A stretch of DNA of 64,000 bases, taken from the NCBI GenBank assembly GCA_029747015.1, contig JAKOGI010000181.1:124001-188000 (forward strand), read 5' to 3'. Shown here piece by piece: positions 11,101-21,677 of this stretch. The first letter of the stretch is position 1. Each line of letters begins with the position of its first letter. This DNA comes from Carnegiea gigantea (taxonomy: Eukaryota; Streptophyta; Magnoliopsida; Caryophyllales; Cactaceae). Both the position numbers and the translations under genes were made by a program. Below the pieces are notes generated by a model. That model did no database searches, was not told where the DNA came from, and worked only from the letters and a program-made list of their open reading frames with translations.

Positions 11101-14100
11101 AATCATTAAATTTTTGTAAAAAAACTAATGCTTGTAATTAATATAGAGTTTATACTAAATTCTATATTAATTATAGGCATTGTGCATGGATGATTAATTG
11201 AAAAAATTTCATAGAAACACATATATATACAAAATAAAAGTGTATTTGCTGACAAATATATTCTCAAAAAAGTATATATACATCAATCGTATTCATAACA
11301 TGGAAAAATGTATCAAAGTATACACATAGAATCGATCTTAAAAAGTTTGCTATATAGAACAAACAAAAAATAGCATTCACTGGTTATCCCCTAAACATAC
11401 TTCTAATTTTCTTCATGCATCATGTGAACAAAGCCATTCCGCATTCTTGTATGCAATCTGAAATCATTTGAAATATTTACAAAAAAGATAAATTAGTAAA
11501 ATAAAATACTTAATTACTCTTAGCATATCAAAGTAGTTAAACAAAACATGGAAGCGAATTTCAAGTCCGAAATTGAGTAATCTGCAAATAAGCAATCGTA
11601 CCCTAATTGTTTTATGTCTACAATATCACAATTCAGCATTGTTTTTGCTTTGCTTGATGATTATTGCATTATTTGGTTAGGTTACAAAGAGTGACTTTGC
11701 AACTTGTCCCAAGCTTGTCCTAAGAAAATAATAATACACAATCCACTATGAGGATTGGGTACATGAGCACCCCGAACTTAATGGTGGTGTGGGAACTTAC
11801 CATTGAGCATGAGCCACCCACATCTTAGCAATTTGTCAAATCTAGAGCAGTAATTATCATACTTTGAGGTTTCTTAGGCTATGAAACTAAAGGTCTTTCT
11901 CACGTATCAAATAACTACAATGCAAGAATAATTTTGACATGGAAAGTCATTCAAAGTCAAGGAAAAGAACAAGAAAACAAAAAGTAAACAAGATAAATAA
12001 CAAAGTATGTAATAGAGATAGATCACAAATACAAGAAGAAAGAAAAGCTCGAGGGGCATTACATTATATATGAGTAGAATATTACCATCAGCGTAGGTCA
12101 TTAAACACACAAAAATTGAAGAAGGCACCAAATGGGGAAGGAAATCTTGAATACAATTCATCTAGCCAGTGCACACATGGCACAGAAGCGAGCATTGTAT
12201 CTAGAGCACCTTGTCAAACACTAGGCAAGCTAAATAGAATAACAAGGAATATGACATCAACAATGGAAGATATATAATATGTTGTAGAAGAGCAATTGGT
12301 TAAAACAAACCAACTTAGAAAACAACTGTACAAGAAAGACAACAATATGTTCTGGTAAGTTACAGCCAACAAACTATTCCGGCTATAATTAGAAGCCAGT
12401 TAGAATAAATTACAATATCTAGTCGTTAATTTTCTATGTAACTCAAACACAAACAATGAAAAATGAAAAGAACAAATTATCGATAAAAAACCCCCTTAGT
12501 TCTTCCCTTCTTTTATCGTGATCCTCTTGTATCATGAGTCATCCAACTCAAGACCATTGCTAATAGATTAGTTCAATATGAAATCTGAGAAAATATCTAA
12601 CAGCAACAGCTTGGGTGATAATTTGGCATGATAAATAAGAAGAAAGCCTATATAGCATAAGCATCTGTCACTCCCACCCCAACTTAAGACCAATGCTATA
12701 TGATTAGATCAATGTAAAATCAGTGTATATATATAATAGCACTAGACTTTAAATTTACTATCACAACTAACAGATATCATGAACCAGACAATGAGAAGCT
12801 TTTTCCTCTAACCAACTGATGTTATCACTTCAGCTGCCTAAAGTAAAACCCTCATATCCAAAATTAGAATGGAGGAGGAAATTATCAACAGATTAAGTTA
12901 ATTGGCAAAAAGAATCATACAAAATCAATAAGAGAGAAATGCAAACTGAAGCCCTCACTAGAGACTCTTTGTCCTACCAAGTAGCTTTATGCTACCTACA
13001 ATCTGTGTCACCAAACCACAACCTAAATTAGGATGCAGTCATTGCATCTATACAGATATTGTAAAAAAATTCCCGACAATGATCATTCATGCTTTGAGGA
13101 TTCCTACGGATGACAAAGTGGTGAGTAATCAACTATGAATCTTGAATATCATTAATGTTGAAAACATAGAAAGAAACCCCAAAACAACATCAATTTAACC
13201 AACACCTGCAAGAATTAGTCTTTTGCTAACGTTCATGTCTCTAGAGTAATAAATTTTATCGAACGTAATTTTCAACAAGCAGGATACAGGAATCATAGTT
13301 AACTTGGCAATCTAAGGAAAAATAATAGTTATTAACTCTAAATTAAGTGACTCTGAAAAGGAAAAAACTGAGAGCATAAGACTAAAATTGATATCATCTC
13401 CTTCTAAAGATAACACATGCCACTCCTATTATTGACTTGGAAGTATCTAAAATTACATGACAATTTACATAACTACAACAATAGTGAGGAAATTCTCTAT
13501 AAGAAATAAGAAACATAAAACACAACAATGTCATCAAAATTGAAGCAGAAAGCACGAGTAAAAGAATTACTTACAAGAATTGCTCGACAACCAACATCAC
13601 GCTGGCCAACAAATTATGTTGCTAAGTCCATCAGAGAATTGCTCAGCAACACCATAATAAACAACACCAAGACAAGCGAACCTTAGAAGCAAAAGCAGGA
13701 CCAAGGCGAAAACTTAAAAACACCCAAATCAATGATGCTCCTAGCAGCCAATTCGGCGATAGCTCAGTTGAGCAGGTTACGAAGCCGACAGTTTAGGGCG
13801 AGGAGCGACTTGAGCCAACAAGGGTGACTTTGTCGATGGGAAACTGAAAAGCCAATGCAATAACAATGGTGGGCGTGCCATTAATGATGATCCAAGCATA
13901 TCTAAAATAGGGGAAGCAAAATATATCAAAATCAATTAAACTTGGATCCAAAACACTACGATTGGAAGCTGAAAATCAAGAATGTCGACTCCAAATTACG
14001 AAGTCAAGCCTAATTACATGAATTTAAAGCCTGAAATTAAATCTAAAATCGGAGGATGAAACAAAAATAGAAACCCTAAATTCCTAATAACTCGAATTGA

Positions 14101-14600
14101 AATGAAAAACCTAAAATTAAACCTAAAAACTTAAACTAAAACCTAGAACAATACCTAATTATTGCTGCCTTTAATTTATAGCCGAACTTGGTCAGTCCTC
14201 AGCCGTCAATCTCACCCAATGTGGACGGTGAAGATGCTATCATCTGGCGTATTGCGCTGGCACTTGGTGATGGCGGAGATAGATGGACATGGTGGATGGC
14301 TGCGTGGTGTGGTGGATGAGCTACGTAGAGAGAGAGAAAGATGAGTTCACAAAGGGAGAGAGAGGATGAAGATGAGATGATGAGGATGAAGGGGGGGTCG
14401 GGATTTGTCTAGTGAGCTGAGAGAGGAGAGAGAATGCAAGGGATTAAAGAGAAGGGGGTAGGCACGTGAGGCGCACCTAGTTAGGGGGTGGGTAGATTTA
14501 TTTAGGTTTTTCTTTTGGCTAATATATTTAGATATAAATATTGAAATATTTTGTACAAATTACCTCATTAATATAACAAAAAGTAATTATAAAATCTCTT
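11101..14600. other. Interior of the level-3 CACTA element, no recognisable gene
   Basis: About 3.5 kb of AT-rich DNA without a convincing reading frame on either strand. The segment from about 13560 to 14350 is less AT-rich and has a promoter/leader-like right end with GAGAGA repeats (14325-14440). It could be a captured host fragment, but no protein family is recognised. Confidence 0.5.
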
Positions 14601-14604
14601 TTTA

Positions 14605-14725
14605 ATTCCCCACACTTAATAAGTATAGGAATAGGTTCATACATTACCCACACTTGTCAAATGTGGGATCGATGAAACTATCAAATCTTATTATTTTTCT
14701 CCCCACACTTTAATTAAATGTGGCC
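14605..14725. repeat. Subterminal repeats of the level-3 CACTA element, right end
   Basis: The same CCACACTT unit recurs here (CCCCACACTTAATAAG, CCCACACTTGTCAAATGTGG, CCCACACTTTAATTAAATG), mirroring the left end and supporting a single element. A run of T residues separates it from the terminus. Confidence 0.6.
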
Positions 14726-14773
14726 ATACAAATGCAGGAGGATGCATTTTTTTTTTTTTTTTGGGTAGTATAT

Positions 14774-16004
14774 TTGGGCTTGATGAATGCAAATTTGTGG
14801 TTCTCTTGAATGATAATTGTGAAATTTTAGTGGATGAAGAGAGGTTGGAATGAGTTGAATGAACTTGGTGTTAAAGAGGGGTAGTTTGGTGCAAGTATTG
14901 AATTTAATTATGATTAGCTTGATGATACTTAGATTGTTACTTGAATAAGTGAAGGAAATTATGAGTTATAAGTGTATATGTATACATATGGGGTATTTGT
15001 TATGTTTAGATAAGGGATTGGTGATTAGGTTGGAAACTAAAGTTGTTATGTGATTTAATGGGGTTTAAAGGGATGTTAATGCCTAATTTAGTGAAAATTA
15101 GAAGACAAAAATTCATTGGATAGGTGAGTTGTGATCATGGGATGGAGGAGTGGGGTTAGGGTTTGAATAAGGTTAAGTCAATCTTATTGACTCATTAAGG
15201 TTTAAGGAGCTACTTGGTAATGGAAATGAAAAATATATGTATGTATATACGAAGTTAATAAATCTTATGTTTTGACCGTAATTAATTCTTAAGGGTTATG
15301 ATTTAAATAAGGATATAAGATTGATTTTGGGTTAATTGGTGGGTTACGCAAAGTATAATGGATATTTAAATGAAAATAATGAGAATTGGGTAATTAAAGT
15401 TTGGGGGTGTAGATTATCATTGATTGGTGAGTGAGGTTAAGGTTAAGGTTTTAATGAAAAGTTAAGCCTATTTAGGCTGCTTAAATGTGTTAGATTAGTA
15501 TTAATTGATATTTGAATGAAGTTAGTGGTTTATGCATGTGTTAGAAAGGTATGTGTGATCATAAATACGATGATTAATGTTCTTGGATAATGTTTATCTT
15601 AGTTACGTTCATTTTTTAATTATGTAGTTTCATTAGTGTTCCAACAAGAAATTCATGCTAACTAGATGGGAATATATGTACATGAAGTGAGTGAGAGCAT
15701 ATGTTATAAATTAGTTATCAAGTGTAATAGAGGGAGAGAAGAGAATAAGTAGTTGTAAGTTGAAATAACTAATGTAATATATCTTTGTGGGTTATTTCGC
15801 AATAATAATTGCATGATTGGGACTAAATTTAAACCTGAACCCAAGTTTACAAAGTCGCCTTAAATCGTATCGTAAATCAAAGTTTAATAACTAGAAAATG
15901 CTGGCAATGATTCGTTAAAGAGGAAAACAATAACCGTAATCATGTCGTCAATAATGAATAATACCAAAAATAATCGTAGTTATAATAATAATAATAATAA
16001 TTAT

Positions 16005-16062
<58 letters not shown>

Positions 16063-17268
16063 GTAACAACAATAATCACAATGTTAACCATAATAATGAT
16101 CAATGATGCCACTAATAACGAACTCAAGATAAATCATACTAGTATATCATTATTATATGCATTAAAATATCATTAGTCGTGGGAGGAAAAAGAACAAAAA
16201 TGGAATCCAACTGAATTAATAATAGTGGCTACATTCATAATAGAAAAAGAGAGTTCAAGAGGATTTAAATCATGCACTAAACCAAGAAATTTAATAAAGT
16301 TTCCTTAACCTTTCACTAATCAAGGAAAATTTTCATGTCTAGAGCAGAAGTGAGGCCATATCAGTCGTTTGAAGCTGCCAGCAAACAATTATCAGTAAAA
16401 GAGAGAGAGATTTTCAAAGATCAGGTATGTACATTGCCTGTGCTCTTCGAAAACTCACATGCTTTCCTAAACTATGCAAAATCATAGTGATAATTATATA
16501 ACGAATCAATTTATACAATGTTTTGTCACATAATTAAGTAGCCCCATCAATTATCAATCAGCAGGGCTTATGCCTCTCAATTTATCCACGCGACTGCAAC
16601 TCAGGCTCTACGATCGGCCTGGGAGGTATGCACTAATCTCAAGATCGCTACAGACGTCAACAGGGGTCCACTTCCGGATAATAACATGCAGATCAGTTTT
16701 ACTCATACATTCTCTCTTTCCCGTTTGCCAAACAAAACGTTTTGAAATGCGGGCGCCCAACTGATTTAACTCAAAGCTTATTTTACTGCATAGGAATGTG
16801 TGTGTTGAGCTTCGGCTCATATTTCGAATATTTTTATGTTTCTATTTTAGGTAAGGGCTCAATGAGCAGTCCACCAGACAAGCCAGAAAATAGTAAAAAG
16901 TGAAATAAGGCTCTAATTCTTTTATTGGGGTCGTGCCAGCCAAGAGCTCACAGTGATTCATAGGCTAGCATCTTCAATATCTCAGGGTTGTGTAATCTTT
17001 TGAATATTGCAGATTACTAGTAAACTTTAATCGTCTATTGAGTTGTAGGTACATCACAACTTATGTAAATGCTTGAGTGCATGTCATTTCAATTTTGTCA
17101 TGAGACGGGAAAATTAAATGGGCAATCCAATGGTACCCGTAGTTCAGTTGGCCTTGTTCTATTTCAGAACGGCGGAAATGCCTCCAACCAAGAGACTTCC
17201 ACTGTTAATCAATAATGCATGCATAATTAGGTTATACCAACTAGGCATTAGGAGTTAGGGGCGTTACA
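14774..17268. other. Right part of the 3.4-kb solo LTR
   Basis: Non-coding; holds an (AAT)n microsatellite at 15979-16063. Ends with the conserved GGGGCGTTACA terminus. No gene seen. Confidence 0.6.
15979..16063. repeat. (AAT)n microsatellite
   Basis: About 85 bases of ATA/AAT trinucleotides, with one ATTATT inversion in the middle, inside the level-2 solo LTR. Confidence 0.95.
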
Positions 17269-17582
17269 CGGGAGGTCCCCTCAGCAAAAATTCCCGAAGG
17301 GGCCTTAAATAGAAAAAATGGGGTGAGCGAGCGGTAGCGGGGTGGCACGGCCACGCCGTGCCAATTTTCTGGCACGGTGGCTGGGCCACCCCATCGTCTC
17401 TTCTTGCCTTTTTTTGCGTTTCTTGTCCATCTTCACTCCTTATCGTGATGTTTTCTCAATTAAAGTTATTACCTATAAAAACAAATAAAATAATTAAAAA
17501 TCCTAAAGCTTATATTATTATACGAACTAAAATTAGATAAAAGAGGCACGTAAAATACGACAAATTATCGCCTAATAGATAG

Positions 17583-18620
17583 GATGGCCTTTGAAATCCA
17601 GGGGTGGTCTAAAGGTCATTTAGGGCACGAGTGGTGCATTAAACTTATGAGAGAAATTGAGGTGCTTTCTTCAACCTGGATTATATGTGTTGGAAAAAGG
17701 GTCATTTGTTGCTCTAGGCTGATAGTTGTTCACATAATTGACCTGATCACTTTAATCTTGGGCAAAAGGATTACCCACTTGACAATGCATAGTCAAATGA
17801 TCAACTGATCCCCATATATCACATGATGGGGAAGGGGTATTTGAAATAACAGAATTAACATTCAAGCATTCCAATCTTTTAAACATAGCATCAACTTTAG
17901 AAGAAAGTATAGAAATAGCATCTAATTCCAGCTTACCTACTGCCTGCTTGGGTTGGGCTCTCTCAGACGACCATTGGAAATTGTTAAGGGTCATCTCTTC
18001 TATAAATTATATGCTCATCTTTAGTTTTGTTCATAAGACTACCTCTTGCTACGCATCAATAGTAGGCCTCAATGGTTTGGTGACTCCATTATAAAATGTT
18101 TGCACAATCATCCATATGTGAAGATCATGGCGAAGGGTATAATCTTAAAAGCTCCTTGAATCCCTCTCAGGCTTATAGAGAGTCTCATCTTCCTTTTGAG
18201 AGAAGGTAGTGATTTGATTCCATATAGTTGTCGTCGTACTCGGAGGAAAGAACTTGGCAAGAAAGACTTTTGTAAGCTCGTCCCATATTGTTATACATCC
18301 TAGAGGCAACAAGTGAAACCACACCCTCGCCTTATCCCTAAGTGAAAAGAGAAATAGGTGCAAACGGATGGCATCGATAAAAACTCCATTTATCTTCAAC
18401 GTGTTACGCACCTCTAAAAAGAACGAGGGGTGTAAGTTTGGATCTTCTAACGGGGTGCCCCCAAATTGGGATTGCTATACCATTGATATAACGGACGGTT
18501 TGAGCTCAAAATTGTTCGCTTCTGCGTTTGGCAGAGCAATTCTCGAGGAAATGCCTTGGACTCCCAAGGTAACAAAATCCTAGAGTGTCCTTCTTTAGTC
18601 ACCACCTATTTCTATCATTG
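17583..18620 (-). pseudogene. Gypsy gag N-terminal and central part (element G1)
   Basis: The 5' half of the G1 gag. From about 18580 downward it contains LEDPNLHPSFFLEVRNTLK (18445-18390) and INGVFIDAIRLHLFLFSLRDKARVW, then WDELTKVFLAKFFPP, the capsid core of plant gypsy gag, up to about 18200. A degraded stretch (18145-18000) carries the rest of the capsid. At 17994-17752 follow MTLNNFQWSSERAQP and a Cys/His segment, CDIWGSVDHLTMHC, a zinc-knuckle-like CX2-3CX4HX4C remnant (first Cys pair altered). Stops lie near 18490, 17750 and 17680. Its frame meets the second half at 9028 without loss once the nested stack is discounted. Confidence 0.75.
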
Positions 18621-18861
18621 GTGAAGAAACTGCTTCAACCTTGAGTCATTGCTCTTCTATCCTTAATTTCTTCCTTCTAAATCGAAAAGTCTTTTTAATT
18701 TCTAGATTGAATTTAAACGAAAAGGAACTCCGCATATAAAGGAGAAATTTGCAAAATTGGCAACACAACTACCTATGTAAATCAAAAATATAAAGAAAAA
18801 TAAAATAATGATAAAATGCTTAGTCAATTTCTAAGGAATAACTCACTATCCACACATTTAG

Positions 18862-18879
18862 TTCCCAACAATGATGCTA
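18862..18879 (-). other. Decayed primer binding site, tRNA-Asp type (element G1)
   Basis: The minus strand reads TAGCATCATTGTTGGGAA at the place where the PBS should be, between LTR and gag. Compared with the tRNA-Asp-type PBS (TGGCGCCGTTGTCGGGGA) 12 of 18 bases match, and all six differences are G to A or C to T. Confidence 0.5.
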
Positions 18880-18885
18880 AAAACT

Positions 18886-20091
18886 TGACCTATGCCCACA
18901 AGCACACGGGTGTTGTAGTTTAGTAAAGATATCATTCCCATGAAGACTAATTGTAATCTATTAAGTTTTGTCATATAAAAGTGCTAAGTAAGCAATTTCA
19001 ATGGAGAGTTTGACTGACACCATAACCTAATTGGAAAATTCAATCAATTAAAAGCATCTAGGGATTTGTTTCACCTTGAAAAGACATGGATCAAGGAAAT
19101 ATATCATGTACTTGATCTGTAATGGGGAATTGAAAGGGGGTGCAATCGCATTTGGAATTCAATCTTCTTTCGAAATAAAATGAAATGCCTAAACTAACCA
19201 GTCATTCTTTCAAATATCCTTGTTTAGTCTAAGTTACAGATCTTTGATCGCTAAAGGGTCCTCTTAACAAACGAATCTCTTTCAAGTATTGCTAAGTTAA
19301 GTCCTACCTTATCAATCAAATAGCAAATTTCACTTTTCAGTCCTTCACTTAACTATTTAGAATTGACAATGAATTTCGCCAAAATTCAATTACAACAATT
19401 TCACACACAAGTACAACTAAATAAAGATGAAACATTCTAACATCAATACTTGGCTAAAAATCCCTATATCGAGAAAACTACTCACACATGTTTAAATTAA
19501 CAAAATTAAATAGAGTTTGAGAGAAAAAAACTTAGCACAATTGGAGATCTTTTAAGGTTTCCTAACTTTGCAAGGGCTCCAAAATAGCAAGCACTTCTTC
19601 AACGCTCGTGCTCAAAACTGCTAAAAATCTAAACTAAACTTAGAAAAATAGAAAAGAACGGAAAAACTAGAGAGAAGGAGTTTTCTTTCTGCTATGTGTC
19701 TCTTCTCTGCTATGAAAATGGCTCTATTTAAAGAGGAACACAATTGACCTCAGCCACACGATAAAGGAAAATGAACATGCTTGCAGTTATGGCCTCATCA
19801 CGGACCATGACCTTCACCATAAATAGTCTGTGGTGAGCTCTGTCTCGGTGATCTTTTATTCTTTCTTCCTTCCACAGGCATGGCGACTTGGCGGTGTCCA
19901 CGGGGAGTCAAATAACACTCAATTATGGTCAACTTTGGGGTGAAATAGTCCAAAAACCTACAAAACACAGAAAAAACCATGCCTGAGTATAAAACCAAAA
20001 AAAGAGTATAAATTATAATATAAAACGCATAATTCTCCCTAAAAATGGCATAAAATAACCTCAAAATAGTGTGCACTTTAAGGAATTATCA
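18886..20091 (-). repeat. 5' LTR of element G1
   Basis: The minus strand begins TGATAATTCCTTAAAGTGCACAC, the start typical of a widespread family of dicot gypsy LTRs, at 20091. The other end is close to the PBS, near 18886-18893. Length is about 1.2 kb. The partner LTR is not in the window, so the inner end is approximate. Confidence 0.65.
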
Positions 20092-20096
20092 ATTTC

Positions 20097-20499
20097 CTTT
20101 GCAAGATGTAAAATTCAAAAAAAAAGTCCAAAATTCATCAAAAAAAAGAACAAAAAAAGAACAAGCAAAAGAAGACAGAACATGAGCAGTGCAATCCCAT
20201 GGAGTTACAAAATATGCATGATAAAGAGCAAGATTCAGAAGAATTAAACAAGATCATATGCACAATAGCAGACAAATGAGAAATACTATCTGATGACAAT
20301 GAAGAGATAAATAGTGTCTACTTAGCAGAAGAAATTTATCAATAAATGAACCTAACTAAACTATTAGGTTTGGATGTTATTCCTTTAGAAGAAGTTAGGA
20401 GGAAACTGCATAAAAACTATGGTAAATTGGTGGCTGAAAATAAAATCAAAAAAATATCGAACAACTCAATGTCGATGAATTTGATTTTGATTTAGTTAA
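20097..20499 (+). pseudogene. Possible endogenous pararetrovirus remnant, left part
   Basis: Plus-strand open stretches separated by stops (for example from 20210: IDV-like acidic text, then LLGLDVIPLEEVRRKLHKNY at 20353-20412). It is the left flank of the copia element at 20505; the right flank at 29518 continues the same old sequence. By itself this half has no diagnostic motif. The assignment rests on the right half and is tentative. Confidence 0.3.
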
Positions 20500-20504
20500 C
20501 AATG
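20500..20504. repeat. Target-site duplication CAATG, left copy
   Basis: CAATG here and at 29513-29517 flank the copia element exactly. Confidence 0.9.
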
Positions 20505-21319
20505 TGAAAACCTAAAGGCTATTAAATCACCCTAGAGGGGGTGAAAATAGAGTGATGATCAACGTCACAAATGAATCAAAATAAAGTGCAGAAAGATAAA
20601 GGCGGACAAAACACAAGTATTTTTTAACGAGGTTAGAGTTACCTAACTCTAGGATTAACCAATTTTATTAGGAGGGATAGTTATAATGCTAGAGTACATC
20701 TACTTTGAGTTCCAAGTCACAAGTTGACACTCTCAACAAGGCTTGATAGAGTTGACCCTTCAACTCTATAATCATGCCCAATTACAACTTTGAACAATAC
20801 AACTTAAGTGAATGAATATCAAATTAAGGCTCAAGGTATGCAAGTGAGTATTGTCACTATGCTCTTTCAGTTGCAAACGCCTCTTAATTTATAGATAAAT
20901 GATGTTGGAGAGGTTGAAAGATTACTAGGAAGGTGATAGTTGCATCAAAAAAAAAAGAAAGGTTGATGTTTAAGATCATTTTTCAAGCCCTTGAATTCCG
21001 CCTTTCAAGCCCTTGAATTCTGCAATTTTACTCAATGTTTATCACTGTGATTTCCAACGGCTACTTTCCTTATTGTGGCTGATGATCTTGCTAAGTAGAT
21101 TCTCTAGGAGCTGATTTTTAGCAGCAACAAACTTTCAATGTTATCATAATTAGGCAAGTCTTGACATTGACATATAGAGAATCATAATCCCATATTATTA
21201 GCAATTATAATATAATAAGCATATAAGTAGTCAAGATTTCAAAGCAATCAACATGATTCAATCAAATTAAAATTTGTCTTTCATTCAAAGTTCAAGCAAT
21301 GGTTTTAAGGAAGTCCACA
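20505..21319 (-). repeat. 3' LTR of Copia-1
   Basis: 815 bp, TG...CA ends. Aligns by eye over its length with 28681-29512 (both start TGAAA(A)CCTAAAGGCTATTAAATCACC-type sequence and end in GTCMACA-like bases). Differences include an extra segment of about 30 bases in the other copy near 28810-28840 and scattered substitutions, indicating an old insertion. Confidence 0.9.
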
Positions 21320-21320
21320 A

Positions 21321-21334
21321 TCTCCCCCTTTTTA
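21321..21334 (-). other. Polypurine tract of Copia-1
   Basis: The minus strand reads TAAAAAGGGGGAGAT immediately upstream of the 3' LTR, as required for plus-strand DNA priming. A second purine tract of the same core (AAAGGGGGAGAA) lies about 220 bases upstream near 21550-21564. Confidence 0.8.
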
Positions 21335-21677
21335 ATAAAAGGTAATATTTTTAATTTGATTAATTAAAAGTAAATAATGCTAAAAGGAACGAGATCATTT
21401 TTACCAAAATAAATGATTTAGCACTGAATAAATGATTTAGCACTGACCAGTACCATAATTAATTTGTAATATTTGCAAACTTACCACAATTGAGTATAGC
21501 ACATATCCATAATATACTATCTAAAATACACAATCCAAAATATCATGATTGTTCTCCCCCTTTGACTTTCATCAAAAATAAGGGGGTAGACCAAACTAAA
21601 ATGTCAGTTACACACATGAAATTTTAAAGCATCATAAAAAGTGGAAAACAGAAAGCTAAAAAGCGATTGAAACACTA

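Larger units (their letters stand above)
10818..14770. mobile_element. CACTA-like (En/Spm) non-autonomous DNA transposon (level 3)
   Basis: The left end reads CGCTACAAGAAATGATATTT, close to the CACTACAAGAAA terminus common in plant CACTA elements. The right end, inverted, reads TACTACCCAAAAAAA. TAT lies on both sides (10815-10817 and 14771-14773), the 3-bp duplication expected for this superfamily. Both ends hold the same subterminal motif (CCACACTT...AAGTGTGG). The surrounding sequence is that of the 3.4-kb solo LTR. The interior (about 11100-14600) has no transposase homology and no long reading frame. Confidence 0.6.
9900..17268. mobile_element. Large solo LTR about 3.4 kb (level 2 of the nest)
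   Basis: Ends are TGTAACGGCCCGAAC at 9900 and GGGGCGTTACA at 17268, which form a short inverted terminal repeat typical of gypsy LTRs. CGGGA lies directly outside both ends (9895-9899 and 17269-17273). Without the CACTA insertion it is about 3.4 kb and has no gag, pol, PBS or second LTR, so a solo LTR is the simplest reading. A C-rich block at 10540-10720 followed by a pyrimidine-rich stretch resembles the transcribed 5' part of a large LTR. The alternative, a non-autonomous TIR transposon, is less likely given the 5-bp duplication and TG...CA ends. Confidence 0.7.
9034..17577. mobile_element. Solo LTR about 1.17 kb (level 1 of the nest), split by level 2
   Basis: Begins TGTTAGG and ends CCTAATA (inverted TGTTAGG with one change) and is flanked by GATAG on both sides. 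Its own sequence is 9034-9894 plus 17269-17577 with one copy of CGGGA, about 1.17 kb; the rest is the inserted level-2 element. It has no PBS, gag or pol of its own, so it is read as a solo LTR left by recombination between two LTRs. It interrupts the gag of G1 exactly between two codon-compatible halves. The family is not identified. The right half holds a short inverted segment around GGCACGGCCACGCCGTGCC at 17343-17361. Confidence 0.75.
6263..20091 (-). mobile_element. Athila-like gypsy element G1 with nested insertions
   Basis: Reading the minus strand from high to low coordinates: LTR 20091-18886, decayed tRNA-Asp PBS, gag from about 18620, an 8.55-kb nested stack, the rest of gag, a protease, a tail ORF ending near 7690, an untranslated stretch, and an Athila ORF1-like reading frame from 6991 that is cut at 6263 by element A. 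No reverse transcriptase is visible, so within this window G1 looks non-autonomous, or its pol lies beyond element A to the left of base 1. The gag reading frame runs straight on across the stack when that stack and one copy of its 5-bp duplication are set aside. This shows the two halves belong together. Confidence 0.75.

Noticed and set aside
16570..16820. Short frames on both strands within the solo LTR
   Set aside because: Located in non-coding LTR sequence; no homology seen.
9900..17268. Reading the level-2 element as a TIR DNA transposon
   Set aside because: TG...CA ends with a 5-bp duplication and no long inverted repeat favour a solo LTR; the inverted match is limited to about 13 of 15 terminal bases.
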